Source: Leifsonia tongyongensis (GTDB taxonomy: Bacteria > Actinomycetota > Actinomycetes > Actinomycetales > Microbacteriaceae). Taken from it: a stretch of 64,000 nt of DNA. A program made the translations under genes and the position numbers. Shown in pieces: positions 52,507 to 61,554 of the stretch. How positions within the stretch are numbered: position 1 is the first letter of the stretch; each line of letters begins with the position of its first letter. The notes beneath the pieces are model-generated. The model saw nothing but the letters and a program-made list of their open reading frames with translations, was not told the DNA's origin and ran no database searches. The DNA is taken from positions 334,001-398,000 of the forward strand of contig NZ_JAAGWY010000002.1 of NCBI RefSeq assembly GCF_010686705.1, in the 5' to 3' direction.

Positions 52507-53346
52507 GTGACATACGACCGCTACGGCTCCGATGTGCTCGCATCGGGGTGGAAGACCGCAGGCCAGAGACCCGTTCCCGATGTGGAGGCGGTGCGCGACC
52601 TCGTCGTCGAGGATGCCGCGAGTGGTTTCTGCGGTGCCGTCACACGTCTCGAACGCTCGACCGTCGAGCTCGAGGACCGTCTCGGCAAGAAGCGCGTGTT
52701 TCCGCTCGGTGGAGGTTTCCTGATCGACGGTGAGCCGGTGACGCTGGTCGTCCCCCGGTCGGCGGATGCCGGTGCGCGAGCCCGGACCGCATCCGGATCC
52801 TTCAGTGTCGCCGCCGCACCCGCCCGGGTCGCGCGTGCGAGCCGGATCTTCGTCGAAGGCAGGCACGACGCCGAGCTGGTGGAGAAAGTCTGGGGTGATG
52901 ACCTGCGTGTCGAAGGTGTCGTCGTGGAATATCTGGAAGGCGTGGATCACCTCGAGGACATCATCAGGGACTTCGCCCCAGCGACAGGCCGTCGGATCGG
53001 AGTGCTGGTCGACCACCTCGTCCCCGGGTCGAAGGAGAGCAGGATCGCGGAGCAGGTCGTGCGCGGACCGTACGGGAAGAGCGTGCTCGTTGTCGGGCAT
53101 CCGTACGTCGATGTGTGGCAGTCGGTGAAGCCTGCTCGGCTGGGCCTCGAGGCGTGGCCGGTGATTCCCCGATCCATTGAATGGAAGCACGGCATCTGCG
53201 AAACGCTCGGATGGCCGCACGCGGACCAGGCCGATATCGCGCGTGCCTGGAAGCGCATCCTCGGCTCCGTGCGGTCGTTCACCGACCTCGAACCGGACCT
53301 TCTCGGACGTGTCGAACAGCTCATCGACTTCGTCACGGCCGACTGA
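52507..53346 (+). CDS. DUF3097-family protein
   Basis: The 279-residue protein matches DUF3097, common and conserved in actinobacteria. It starts [16 protein letters not shown]; a beta-rich N-terminal domain is followed by [20 protein letters not shown] and [20 protein letters not shown]. The VEG-x-x-D and later Asp-rich segment look like a TOPRIM or related nucleic-acid fold (my inference). A Trp-rich [20 protein letters not shown] follows. The GTG start lies 47 bases after the DUF6504-type gene, so it may be read from the same SOS promoter. Function is unknown. Confidence 0.75.
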   Translation: MTYDRYGSDVLASGWKTAGQRPVPDVEAVRDLVVEDAASGFCGAVTRLERSTVELEDRLGKKRVFPLGGGFLIDGEPVTLVVPRSADAGARARTASGSFSVAAAPARVARASRIFVEGRHDAELVEKVWGDDLRVEGVVVEYLEGVDHLEDIIRDFAPATGRRIGVLVDHLVPGSKESRIAEQVVRGPYGKSVLVVGHPYVDVWQSVKPARLGLEAWPVIPRSIEWKHGICETLGWPHADQADIARAWKRILGSVRSFTDLEPDLLGRVEQLIDFVTAD

Positions 53347-53569
53347 CGAGACTAACGATTTGGCAACGGCGAACCTGTCAAAACGCGCGCTTACTGTGGA
53401 TTCGCAGCTACCTGTGAGTAGGCTTAGGGCAAGTCGTTGTGTTTTGCATGTATGGAGCGGTTGCGTGCCGGAACCCCCGGAACGTTGCGATCCTTTCAGG
53501 AGCAGGCTTACAACACGCGACCGAGGCCTCGGCGTTCGAGGTCAATTAACGCTCCTGGAGGAGTTTGTC

Positions 53570-53773
53570 ATGGCAACAGGTACGGTCAAGTGGTTCAACG
53601 CAGAAAAGGGCTTTGGTTTCATCGCTCCCGATGACGGAAGTGCCGATGTGTTCGCGCACTACTCCGCGATCGCGAGCTCGGGCTACCGCTCGCTCGACGA
53701 GAACCAGAAGGTCGAGTTCGAGGTGACGCAGGGCCCCAAGGGTCTGCAGGCGGAGAACATCCGCCCCATCTGA
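53570..53773 (+). CDS. Cold-shock protein (CspA family)
   Basis: The 67-residue OB-fold protein has both RNA-binding motifs, [11 protein letters not shown] and DVFAHYSAI. Such proteins bind single-stranded RNA and act as RNA chaperones. The ribosome site CTGGAGGAG is strong. Its 220-base upstream gap holds no gene and, as in other csp genes, is probably a regulatory leader. It is followed by a canonical terminator. Confidence 0.95.
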   Translation: MATGTVKWFNAEKGFGFIAPDDGSADVFAHYSAIASSGYRSLDENQKVEFEVTQGPKGLQAENIRPI

Positions 53774-53839
53774 GCTCACTGAGTGAGTCTCTGAACACGC
53801 TGCTTCGGGGTTCGCCCCGGGGTGGATAGTTCAAGGCGA

Positions 53840-53869
53840 GAGCCGGGTCTTCGGGCCCGGCTCTTTTTT
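53840..53869 (+). terminator. Canonical terminator of the cold-shock gene
   Basis: GAGCCGGGTC, tetraloop TTCG, GGCCCGGCTC and then six T residues. It is the clearest rho-independent terminator in the window. Confidence 0.96.
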
Positions 53870-54007
53870 GTTTGAAGCCACTGGTAGGCAGATGAGTGAC
53901 CGCCGCAGGGCTTGGAACTGTCCTCCACATTGGTGGGGTCATTGAAGTTGTCCACCGATTAGAACTCCGGCAAATGCTGGTGTTCGCGTTGCTGGTTGGC
54001 TTGGTGC

Positions 54008-55651
54008 ATGACCTTCCCCGCCGCTGACGATCTCGACGCGGTCGCTGCCGCGCTCGACGCGTTGCGCGCGCTCGAAGCGGATGCGGATGCTGTGGCGGTA
54101 GCGGATGCGGATGCTTCCGGTCTGAGCGAAGCGCAACTGCACGCCCGCTCGCTGGCGGCGATCGGCGCAGTGCGGGCGGTGCTGGAGCGGGTGGCGTTGC
54201 GGCGGATCGCCGCCCTGGACCGGGCCGTCAGCCTGGACCCAGCCACGGATCCGGTGCGGGCCGGCGGGCACGGTGATATCGGGTCGTTCCTGGCGGAACT
54301 GTGGCGCACCAGCCTGCCGCACGCCCGCCAACTGTGTGCGGTGGCCAGGGCGACCGCACCGAAACACACGCTCACCGGCGAAGAACTACCGCCGGAGTTT
54401 CCCGAACTGGCTGCCGCACTGCTGGGTGACCCCAACGATGCCGGTGACCCGGGAGAACCGGAAGCCTCGGGCGACCCGAAGACCGGCGCTGCGCCCACCG
54501 GTCACGTGTCGGTGGAGCAGGCGGCAGTGATTATCCGGGAGCTGGGTAAGACCGGCGACGGCTGCAGCCTGGAGCAACGCAGCATGGGTGAGCGACTGTT
54601 GGTCGAGCATGCGCCGGCCCTGACCGTCGAGCAGATGCGCCGGTCGGCGATCCAGCTCCGCGACCGGCTGGATGAGGACGGCACCGAACCCCGCGAGCAG
54701 ATCCAGCGCAGGCGGAGGTCGTTGACGATCACCACCACCCGGGACGGGATGACCCGGATCGACTGGCGCCTCGACGCCGAATCCGCCGGCCATGTGGTGC
54801 CGCAGATCACCGCCTACGTCACCCGCGACCTCCACGACAAACGCAACGGCCGCAACACCAGCGACGGTCACGACGTAGGCGAATCCCGCGACACCGGTGA
54901 CGGTCACGACGTAGGCGACTCTCGGGACACTGGCGACTCTCGCGACACTGGCGACATTGGCGACTCCGGTCACACCGGTGACGCCCGCAATGCGTCGACT
55001 CGGCCGACGGGGGTGCGGTTCGAAGACCCCGAACCCGACACACCGGACACGGCGGCGATGCCGGAGACCCGGAGTATGGCCCAGCTGCGGTCGGATGGGG
55101 CGGTCGAGGTGTTCCGGCACCGGGCCGGCTGCACGTCCGGTATCAGCAGTCCGCCGGTGACCATGATCGTCCGAGTGGCGTTGGCCGACCTGCGCTCCGG
55201 GAAAGGTGCGGCGGAGATCGACGAGGTACCCACCCCGATCTCCGCGGCGACCGCCCGGCGGCTCGCCGCCGACGCGAACCTGATCCCCATGGTCTTAGGG
55301 CGTGACAGTGAAGTTCTCGACCTGGGCCGGAAGCAACGACTGTTCTCCCCGGCGCAGAAGCACGCCCTGGCCGACCGGGACGGCGGGTGCGCCTGGACCG
55401 GCTGCCCACATCCACCGTCCTACACGCAGGCGCACCACATCCGCTGGTGGGATCGGGATACCGGACCGACCGATCTGAAGAACGGGATCCTGCTCTGCTC
55501 GCACCACCATCATCGGGTGCACGACGACGGCTGGGACATCCAGGTCCGCGAACACATTCCCTGGTTCACGCCACCGGCGCACCTCGACCCGAGCCGCACG
55601 CCCCGCAAAGGCGGCCGCATCCGCCTGCCAAGCTCTCCACACAAGAGTTAA
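54008..55651 (+). CDS. 13E12/DUF222-type HNH endonuclease
   Basis: The 547-residue protein belongs to the DUF222-HNH family (13E12 repeats of mycobacteria), often found in many copies per genome. The long N-terminal DUF222 region is followed by a low-complexity Asp/Gly/Ser/Arg/Thr/His insert (about residues 285-335), and a C-terminal HNH nuclease: CAWTGCPHPPSYTQAHHIRW and NGILLCSHHHHRVHDDGWDI. The family's role is unclear; mobile-element descent has been proposed. It separates the cold-shock gene from the SOS mutasome. Start ATG 54008; a TTG at 53996 is an alternative. Confidence 0.88.
   Translation: MTFPAADDLDAVAAALDALRALEADADAVAVADADASGLSEAQLHARSLAAIGAVRAVLERVALRRIAALDRAVSLDPATDPVRAGGHGDIGSFLAELWRTSLPHARQLCAVARATAPKHTLTGEELPPEFPELAAALLGDPNDAGDPGEPEASGDPKTGAAPTGHVSVEQAAVIIRELGKTGDGCSLEQRSMGERLLVEHAPALTVEQMRRSAIQLRDRLDEDGTEPREQIQRRRRSLTITTTRDGMTRIDWRLDAESAGHVVPQITAYVTRDLHDKRNGRNTSDGHDVGESRDTGDGHDVGDSRDTGDSRDTGDIGDSGHTGDARNASTRPTGVRFEDPEPDTPDTAAMPETRSMAQLRSDGAVEVFRHRAGCTSGISSPPVTMIVRVALADLRSGKGAAEIDEVPTPISAATARRLAADANLIPMVLGRDSEVLDLGRKQRLFSPAQKHALADRDGGCAWTGCPHPPSYTQAHHIRWWDRDTGPTDLKNGILLCSHHHHRVHDDGWDIQVREHIPWFTPPAHLDPSRTPRKGGRIRLPSSPHKS
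54863..54990 (+). repeat. Tandem repeat inside the HNH gene
   Basis: A 20-base unit GACGGTCACGACGTAGGCGA occurs at 54863 and 54899 (36-base period), then shorter GACTCTCGCGACACTGGC units repeat with an 18-base step. In protein this is D-G-H-D-V-G, D-S-R-D-T-G and similar. Length changes would stay in frame. Confidence 0.8.
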
Positions 55652-55665
55652 ACCATTTGCGTTCT

Positions 55666-55681
55666 TCGAACATATGTTCGA
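55666..55681 (+). promoter_or_regulatory. LexA-binding SOS box of the imuA'-imuB-dnaE2 operon
   Basis: TCGAACATATGTTCGA, identical to the box at 52130-52145. It is 10 bases before the GTG start of imuA', so LexA would block the promoter and the ribosome entry site. This is the classic control of the mutasome cassette. Confidence 0.92.
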
Positions 55682-55691
55682 AAATTGAAGT

Positions 55692-56438
55692 GTGTCTTCG
55701 ATTGCAGCTACCCTCACCGAACCGGGGCCAGACCTGGCCCAGGTGAGCGATCTGCAGGCACGGATCCGGCAGATGCAGGCGACGAAACTCGAAACCCGAA
55801 ACCTGCAGACGCACCCTGCTATTGCGAGCCTTCTCCCGGGTGGCTCACTGCGGGCTGGAGCCGCCTATTCGATACAAGGCTCGACGACACTTCTGATGGC
55901 ATTGCTTGCCGGTCCGTCGAAGGCAGGCGCGTGGTGTGGCGTCGTCGGAATGCCCGACTTCGGTGCAGAAGCAGCCGGTCGGTTCGGTATCGATCTGGAA
56001 AGGCTGGTGCTCGTCCCTCACCCGGGCGATCAATGGCTCACCGTCACGGCTGCTGTGGTCGACGTGCTGACGGTAGTGGTCGTCGCGCCTCCGGGGCGAG
56101 CCAAAGACGGCGACATCGCTCGGCTCGGTGCACGACTCCGGCAACGTGATGCGACCCTGATCGTGGTCGGCGACTGGCCCCAGGCAGAAGCAAAGCTCAG
56201 CATCTCAGACAGCGGATGGCAAGGGCTCGGTTCGGGAAACGGCTTCCTCTCATCACGCCAGGTCACGGTCACAGCGACGGCTCGTGGCGGTATGGGCGCT
56301 TCACGCAGCGCGCGCCTCTGGTTGCCTGACCCGGGTGAACACTTCCGGCCGACAGAAGAAGAAACACGAACGGCGTCACGCTCGCAGCAGCCACACCAGC
56401 AGTCGCTGACTTCCGTAGCGCTGGAAGCGGTGGGCTGA
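55692..56438 (+). CDS. imuA': Mutasome accessory protein ImuA' (RecA-like)
   Basis: The 248-residue protein is the RecA/SulA-related subunit of the actinobacterial translesion mutasome. Its RecA-fold core is degraded: the phosphate-loop region reads GAAYSIQGSTTLLMALLAG with no intact GxxxxGKT. In mycobacteria ImuA' is needed for DnaE2-dependent mutagenesis and binds ImuB. The C-terminus is Gln/Ser-rich. Its stop shares one base with the imuB start (TGATG), so the pair is coupled. The SOS box sits just before the GTG start. Confidence 0.85.
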   Translation: MSSIAATLTEPGPDLAQVSDLQARIRQMQATKLETRNLQTHPAIASLLPGGSLRAGAAYSIQGSTTLLMALLAGPSKAGAWCGVVGMPDFGAEAAGRFGIDLERLVLVPHPGDQWLTVTAAVVDVLTVVVVAPPGRAKDGDIARLGARLRQRDATLIVVGDWPQAEAKLSISDSGWQGLGSGNGFLSSRQVTVTATARGGMGASRSARLWLPDPGEHFRPTEEETRTASRSQQPHQQSLTSVALEAVG

Positions 56439-58033
56439 TGGCGACGACAACCGTGCCGATCACAACCGTGCCAACCACGACCGTGCCGACGGTAACGCGG
56501 GCGATCGTACTGTGGTGCCCGGACTGGCCGGTCACAGCGACGATGCACACCCACGAGATCGCAGACGACATCCCTGTGGCGCTGGTCGACCGCAACCTCG
56601 TCTTCGCCTGCTCGGCAGCAGCGCGGGCCGAAGGGGTCAAGCGTGGTCTGCGCATCCGCGAAGCCCAGGCACGATGCACACAACTACAGGTATTCCCGTA
56701 CGATCCGATCCTCGACACACGCACCTTCGAACCCGTACTGGCAGCAATCGAGGAGATCATGCCGGGCGTACAGCTCGTGCGTCCGGGAACCTGCGTACTG
56801 CGTGCACGCGGTCCGAGCCGCTACTACGGCAGCGAAGAACGCGCTGCAGCGGAGCTTCTCCGCTGCCTCGAAGGACTGGGCATCGCCGGCGGCCGAGTGG
56901 GTATCGCAGACGGGCCGTTCGCTGCAGAACAGGCAGCCAGGAGCACGGGGTACGACGCCATCCGCATCATCCCGGCGGGACAATCGCCGACCTTCCTCGC
57001 ACCACTCCCGGTGACGCTGCTCCCCCAGACGGAACTCACGGCGTTGTTCCGGCGGCTCGGCATCCATACTCTCGGTGACCTCGCGGCACTCGACACGACC
57101 GATGTGCGGGAACGGTTCGGAGAGCAGGGAGCACGAGGTCACCTGCTGGCGAGCGGACTCGACAGCGCCGGGGTGGTGCCACGCACTCCCCCGAAACAGC
57201 TCGACCGCACCATCGAATTCGAACCGCCACTCGACCGGATCGACCAGGTGACGTTCGCGTTCCGTGCGACAGCCGACACGTTCATCGCTGGGCTCACGAA
57301 AGCGGGACTGGTGTGCACCTCCATCCGCATCGAGGTGACTGCCGAATCGGGTCAGGTCAGCGAACGCACGTGGCTGCACCCCCGACTGTTCAGCGTTACC
57401 GATGTGGTCGACCGGGTGCGCTGGCAACTGCAGGGCAGCGGGGCGATCGACAGTGGGCTGGGTTCCCCGATCGCGCGTGTGCGGGTCACCCCCGAAAGCG
57501 TCGACGACATCGGCCATCACGAAGAAGGACTGTGGGGCGGTGGAGCCGACGAACGGATCCACCACGGCCTGTCCCGGGTGCAGAGCATGCTCGGCCATGA
57601 GGCAGTTCTGACCGCAACAATCGGTGGGGGCCGTGTGCTGGCCGAACGCCAGCAGCTGGTCCCATGGGGTGACCGTGCGACACATGCTGCAGGCACGAAA
57701 CAGCCGTGGCCGGGAAGCCTGCCGGCACCGGCACCAGCGACAGTGTTCGAGACACGGCGTCGTGTGGGGGTGTTCGCCTCCGACGGCCAACCGGTACGGG
57801 TCGACGACCGCGGTACGGTCACCGCGCAGATGGCGCTGTTCTCGACCACGGGGTCCATCCGCGACGCACGCGAGGTCAGTGCGTGGGCGGGGCCGTGGCC
57901 CATCCTCGAGCGGTGGTGGGATGCACAGCAGAGCCGCAGCATCCAGCGATTCCAGGTGGTCGCTGCAGACGGCACGGCATGGCTGCTCATGCTCGACGGT
58001 GACGAATGGACGGCGGAGGGCCGCTATGACTGA
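56438..58033 (+). CDS. imuB: Mutasome hub ImuB (catalytically dead Y-family polymerase homologue)
   Basis: The 531-residue ImuB has Y-family polymerase structure but lacks the catalytic acids: the region for the first aspartate reads IVLWCPDWPV, and no Ser-Asp-Glu catalytic motif is seen in the palm. A beta-clamp-binding pentapeptide-like motif, QMALF, is at residues 464-468, near the C-terminus. ImuB recruits DnaE2 to the sliding clamp. The first 20 residues are an odd Thr-Val-Pro repeat (TTTVPITTVPTTTVPTV) coded by a short DNA repeat; a later start is possible. Confidence 0.88.
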   Translation: MATTTVPITTVPTTTVPTVTRAIVLWCPDWPVTATMHTHEIADDIPVALVDRNLVFACSAAARAEGVKRGLRIREAQARCTQLQVFPYDPILDTRTFEPVLAAIEEIMPGVQLVRPGTCVLRARGPSRYYGSEERAAAELLRCLEGLGIAGGRVGIADGPFAAEQAARSTGYDAIRIIPAGQSPTFLAPLPVTLLPQTELTALFRRLGIHTLGDLAALDTTDVRERFGEQGARGHLLASGLDSAGVVPRTPPKQLDRTIEFEPPLDRIDQVTFAFRATADTFIAGLTKAGLVCTSIRIEVTAESGQVSERTWLHPRLFSVTDVVDRVRWQLQGSGAIDSGLGSPIARVRVTPESVDDIGHHEEGLWGGGADERIHHGLSRVQSMLGHEAVLTATIGGGRVLAERQQLVPWGDRATHAAGTKQPWPGSLPAPAPATVFETRRRVGVFASDGQPVRVDDRGTVTAQMALFSTTGSIRDAREVSAWAGPWPILERWWDAQQSRSIQRFQVVAADGTAWLLMLDGDEWTAEGRYD

Positions 58034-58066
58034 CGTCACTGCCGGAACCGTAGGAAGGGATGCCTG

Positions 58067-61000
58067 ATGGGCTGGAACAACCCTCCGATCCCGTGGGCGG
58101 AATTCGAACGCCGCCTGTCCGACACACGTCGTACGGGCGGGCCGCCGCACGACGGCGACGGAGACGGCGGAGACAGTCCGGCCTGGTCCCGTAAGCGCGA
58201 GCCATACCAGCCGCCGAAACTGCTGGATGAACAACCGGATGCGGACCACATTCCGTATGCGGAACTCCACGCGCACTCCAACTTCAGTTTCCTCGACGGG
58301 GCGAGCTCCCCTGAAGAACTGCTCGAAGAGGCCACCAGGCTCCGCCTCCACGGGCTGGCACTGACCGACCACGACGGGTTGTACGGCATCGTGCACCTCG
58401 CGGAGGCGGCCGAAGGCTACGACCGGGTCAAAACGGTGTTCGGTGCAGAGCTTTCACTCGACCTGAGCAAACCGCAGAACGGCGAAGCCGACCCGGAAGG
58501 AAGCCACCTGGTCGTGCTGGCCAAAAAAGAAGAGGGATATCATCGCCTGGCCGGAGCCCTGACAGCAGGCCAGCTGGCCGGTGCGGAGAAAGGCCGACCC
58601 CTCTACGACCTCGACGACCTGGCCGACCGCGCCGGCGGCGAATGGATGGTGCTGACCGGCTGCCGCAAAGGGGCGGTGCGGCAAGCGCTCGCGGGCGGCA
58701 TGCACGGGGCGGGCGCTTCGGTACGCAATGCGGCACCGGATGCTGCAGCAACGGAACGCGAGGTCATGAAGCTCGTCGAACGGTTCGGACACGAGAACGT
58801 TCTCGTGGAACTGTTCGACCAGGGCAATCCTCTCGACAGCACCGACAACGATGTGCTGGCGGAGATCGCGACACGGCACGGGCTGGCCATGGTGGCGACC
58901 AACAACGTCCACTATGCGACCCCTGCCCAATATCCGCTGGCTTCGGCCCTCGCATCCGTGCGTGCTCGCCGGAGTCTGGACGAGATGGACGGCTGGCTGC
59001 CCGCATCCGATGGTGCACACCTGCGCAGCGGACGGGAGATGGCGACACGGTTCCAGCGCTACCCCGGAGCGGTCGAGCGCACGGTCGAGATCGCTGACGA
59101 CCTGTCGTTCCGGCTGCGCAGCGCACGCCCGAAACTCCCGAAACAGGATGTCCCCGATGGCCACACTCCGATGAGCTGGCTTCGCGAGCTGACCTGGCAG
59201 GGGGCGGCACGAAAATACCCCGACCTGGATTCGACGAGACACAGCGCGAAACGGGAACGGATCCAGCGCGAACTCGACGTGATCGAGGCGAAAGACTTCC
59301 CCGGCTACTTCCTGATCGTGTACGACATCGTGAAATACGCCCGCTCGCAGGGCATCCTCTGCCAGGGCCGGGGTTCGGCAGCGAACTCGGCGGTGTGCTA
59401 CCTCCTCGACATCACCGCCGTCGACTCGATCAAATACAACCTGCCGTTCGAACGGTTCCTGTCGAGCATGCGCGAAGAGGAACCCGACATCGATGTGGAC
59501 TTCGACTCGGATCGCCGCGAAGAAGTCATCCAGTACGTCTACCGTCGCTACGGACGCCTCAACGCGGCGCAGGTCGCCAACGTGATCACCTACCGCCCCA
59601 AGAACGCGGTGCGTGACATGGCGAAAGCACTCGGTTACAGCCCGGGCCAGCAGGACGGATGGTCCAAACAGATCGACTCCTGGGGTTCAGTGCAGACCAG
59701 CGTCGACCATGACATCCCCGACAATGTGGTCGAGCTGGCACAACAGGTACTGCGCTTCCCCCGGCACCTGGGCATCCACTCGGGAGGGATGGTGCTCACG
59801 GATCGACCGGTCGGCGAGGTGTGCCCGATCGAACACGCCCGCATGGAGAACCGCACGGTGCTGCAATGGGATAAAGACGACTGCGCATGGATGGGCCTGG
59901 TCAAGTTCGACCTGCTCGGGCTGGGGATGCTCAGCGCACTCGACTACTCGATGAAGACGATCTCGACGGCGATAGGAGAGCACTGGACCCTCGACACGAT
60001 CCCGAAAGAGGAGCAAGGCGTCTACGACATGCTGTGCCGTGCGGACTCGATCGGGGTGTTCCAGGTCGAGAGCCGTGCACAGATCGGCACACTCCCCCGT
60101 CTTCAGCCCCGCGAGTTCTACGACCTGGTCATCGAGATCGCGCTGATCCGGCCAGGGCCCATCCAGGGCGGAGCGGTGCATCCGTACATCCGGCGCAAAC
60201 TCGGCACAGAGAAGGTGACCTACCTGCACCCGTCGCTCGAACCGGTGCTCGAACGCACCCTCGGGGTGCCGCTGTTCCAGGAACAGCTGATGCAGATGGC
60301 GGTCGCGGTCGGAAACTGCACGGCAGAGGACGCCGACCTCCTGCGGAGAGCCATGGGATCGAAACGCGGCCAGGAGAAGATCGGCACGCTGCGAGACAAA
60401 CTGTATGAAGGCATGGCCGGCAACGGCATCACGGGTGTCGATGCGGATGCGATCTACAGCAAGATCGAGGCGTTCGCGAACTTCGGATTCGCCGAAAGCC
60501 ACGCGATCAGCTTCGCTCTGCTCGTGTATGTGAGCTCGTGGATGAAACTGCACTACCCCGGGGCCTTCCTCGCCGCGCTGCTCCGGGCGCAGCCGATGGG
60601 GTTCTACTCGCCGAGGACGTTGACAGCGGATGCGCGCAGGCACGGCGTCGAAGTACTGCGACCCGACATCCTGCGATCCGACGTGTTCCCGGTGCTCGAA
60701 CCGATCGAGCCGGCGACAGGCGTCGAACCCGCGGCGGCCACGGGTTCCGACCGGTGCCTGGACGCCGACCAGCCGCCGATCATGCCGTTCGACCGCTCCG
60801 TGCCGCTCGATGAGAGTGCACACCGGCGCGATGCCGGATTCGCGGTACGGCTCGGACTCGCAGGGGTCACCTCCATCGGAGAGAAACTCGCCGAACGGAT
60901 CGTCGCCGAACGCACCACCGCGGGTGCCTACCGCGACCTGGGCGACCTGGTGCGCCGTGTCGGCCTGAACGTGGCCCAGCTCGAAGCACTCGCGACGGCG

Positions 61001-61543
61001 GGAGCATTCGACACCCTGGGACTCAGCCGCCGCCAGGCGATCTGGGAGGCAGGCAACGCCGCTCAGGAGAAAGCCGACTACCTCAACGGGACGACGATCA
61101 CGGTGCAGCCGCCGCTGCTGCCGCTGCTCACTCCACCCGAACAGCTGGCGTCCGACCTGTGGGCGACGGGGATCTCGACGGACGACCATCCCATCCGTTT
61201 CCTCCGGCCGCAGCTGAGCGAACGAGGGGTGTACCGCGCAGAACAGCTGATGGGAGCCGAAACGGGCAGGCGCATCGAGGTGGGCGGCGTTGTGACCCAC
61301 CGGCAACGCCCGGCTACTGCAGGCGGGGTGACCTTCCTCAACCTCGAAGACGAGACAGGGCTCGTCAATGTGGTGTGCCCGGTGGGTGTCTGGAATCGTT
61401 ACCGTCGGGTGGCGAGGGAAGCGCCGGCGATGATCATCCGCGGAATGCTCGAGCGGTCAGAAGAAGGAGTGGTCAACGTGATCGCGGATCGCCTGGAAAC
61501 CCTCACGACCGGGATACGGACGGCCTCACGCGACTTCCGCTAG
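58067..61543 (+). CDS. dnaE2: Error-prone DNA polymerase DnaE2
   Basis: The 1158-residue C-family polymerase does translesion synthesis after DNA damage. It has an N-terminal PHP domain (YAELHAHSNFSFLDGASSPE), the palm with the catalytic aspartates in EPDIDVDFDSDRREEVI (around residue 475), helix-hairpin-helix regions and an OB-fold C-terminus (VGGVVTHRQRPATAGGVTFL). In mycobacteria DnaE2 needs ImuA' and ImuB. It starts 33 bases after imuB and has GGAAGG before the ATG. Length fits the family. Confidence 0.95.
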   Translation: MGWNNPPIPWAEFERRLSDTRRTGGPPHDGDGDGGDSPAWSRKREPYQPPKLLDEQPDADHIPYAELHAHSNFSFLDGASSPEELLEEATRLRLHGLALTDHDGLYGIVHLAEAAEGYDRVKTVFGAELSLDLSKPQNGEADPEGSHLVVLAKKEEGYHRLAGALTAGQLAGAEKGRPLYDLDDLADRAGGEWMVLTGCRKGAVRQALAGGMHGAGASVRNAAPDAAATEREVMKLVERFGHENVLVELFDQGNPLDSTDNDVLAEIATRHGLAMVATNNVHYATPAQYPLASALASVRARRSLDEMDGWLPASDGAHLRSGREMATRFQRYPGAVERTVEIADDLSFRLRSARPKLPKQDVPDGHTPMSWLRELTWQGAARKYPDLDSTRHSAKRERIQRELDVIEAKDFPGYFLIVYDIVKYARSQGILCQGRGSAANSAVCYLLDITAVDSIKYNLPFERFLSSMREEEPDIDVDFDSDRREEVIQYVYRRYGRLNAAQVANVITYRPKNAVRDMAKALGYSPGQQDGWSKQIDSWGSVQTSVDHDIPDNVVELAQQVLRFPRHLGIHSGGMVLTDRPVGEVCPIEHARMENRTVLQWDKDDCAWMGLVKFDLLGLGMLSALDYSMKTISTAIGEHWTLDTIPKEEQGVYDMLCRADSIGVFQVESRAQIGTLPRLQPREFYDLVIEIALIRPGPIQGGAVHPYIRRKLGTEKVTYLHPSLEPVLERTLGVPLFQEQLMQMAVAVGNCTAEDADLLRRAMGSKRGQEKIGTLRDKLYEGMAGNGITGVDADAIYSKIEAFANFGFAESHAISFALLVYVSSWMKLHYPGAFLAALLRAQPMGFYSPRTLTADARRHGVEVLRPDILRSDVFPVLEPIEPATGVEPAAATGSDRCLDADQPPIMPFDRSVPLDESAHRRDAGFAVRLGLAGVTSIGEKLAERIVAERTTAGAYRDLGDLVRRVGLNVAQLEALATAGAFDTLGLSRRQAIWEAGNAAQEKADYLNGTTITVQPPLLPLLTPPEQLASDLWATGISTDDHPIRFLRPQLSERGVYRAEQLMGAETGRRIEVGGVVTHRQRPATAGGVTFLNLEDETGLVNVVCPVGVWNRYRRVAREAPAMIIRGMLERSEEGVVNVIADRLETLTTGIRTASRDFR

Positions 61544-61554
61544 CGCTGAACGCC

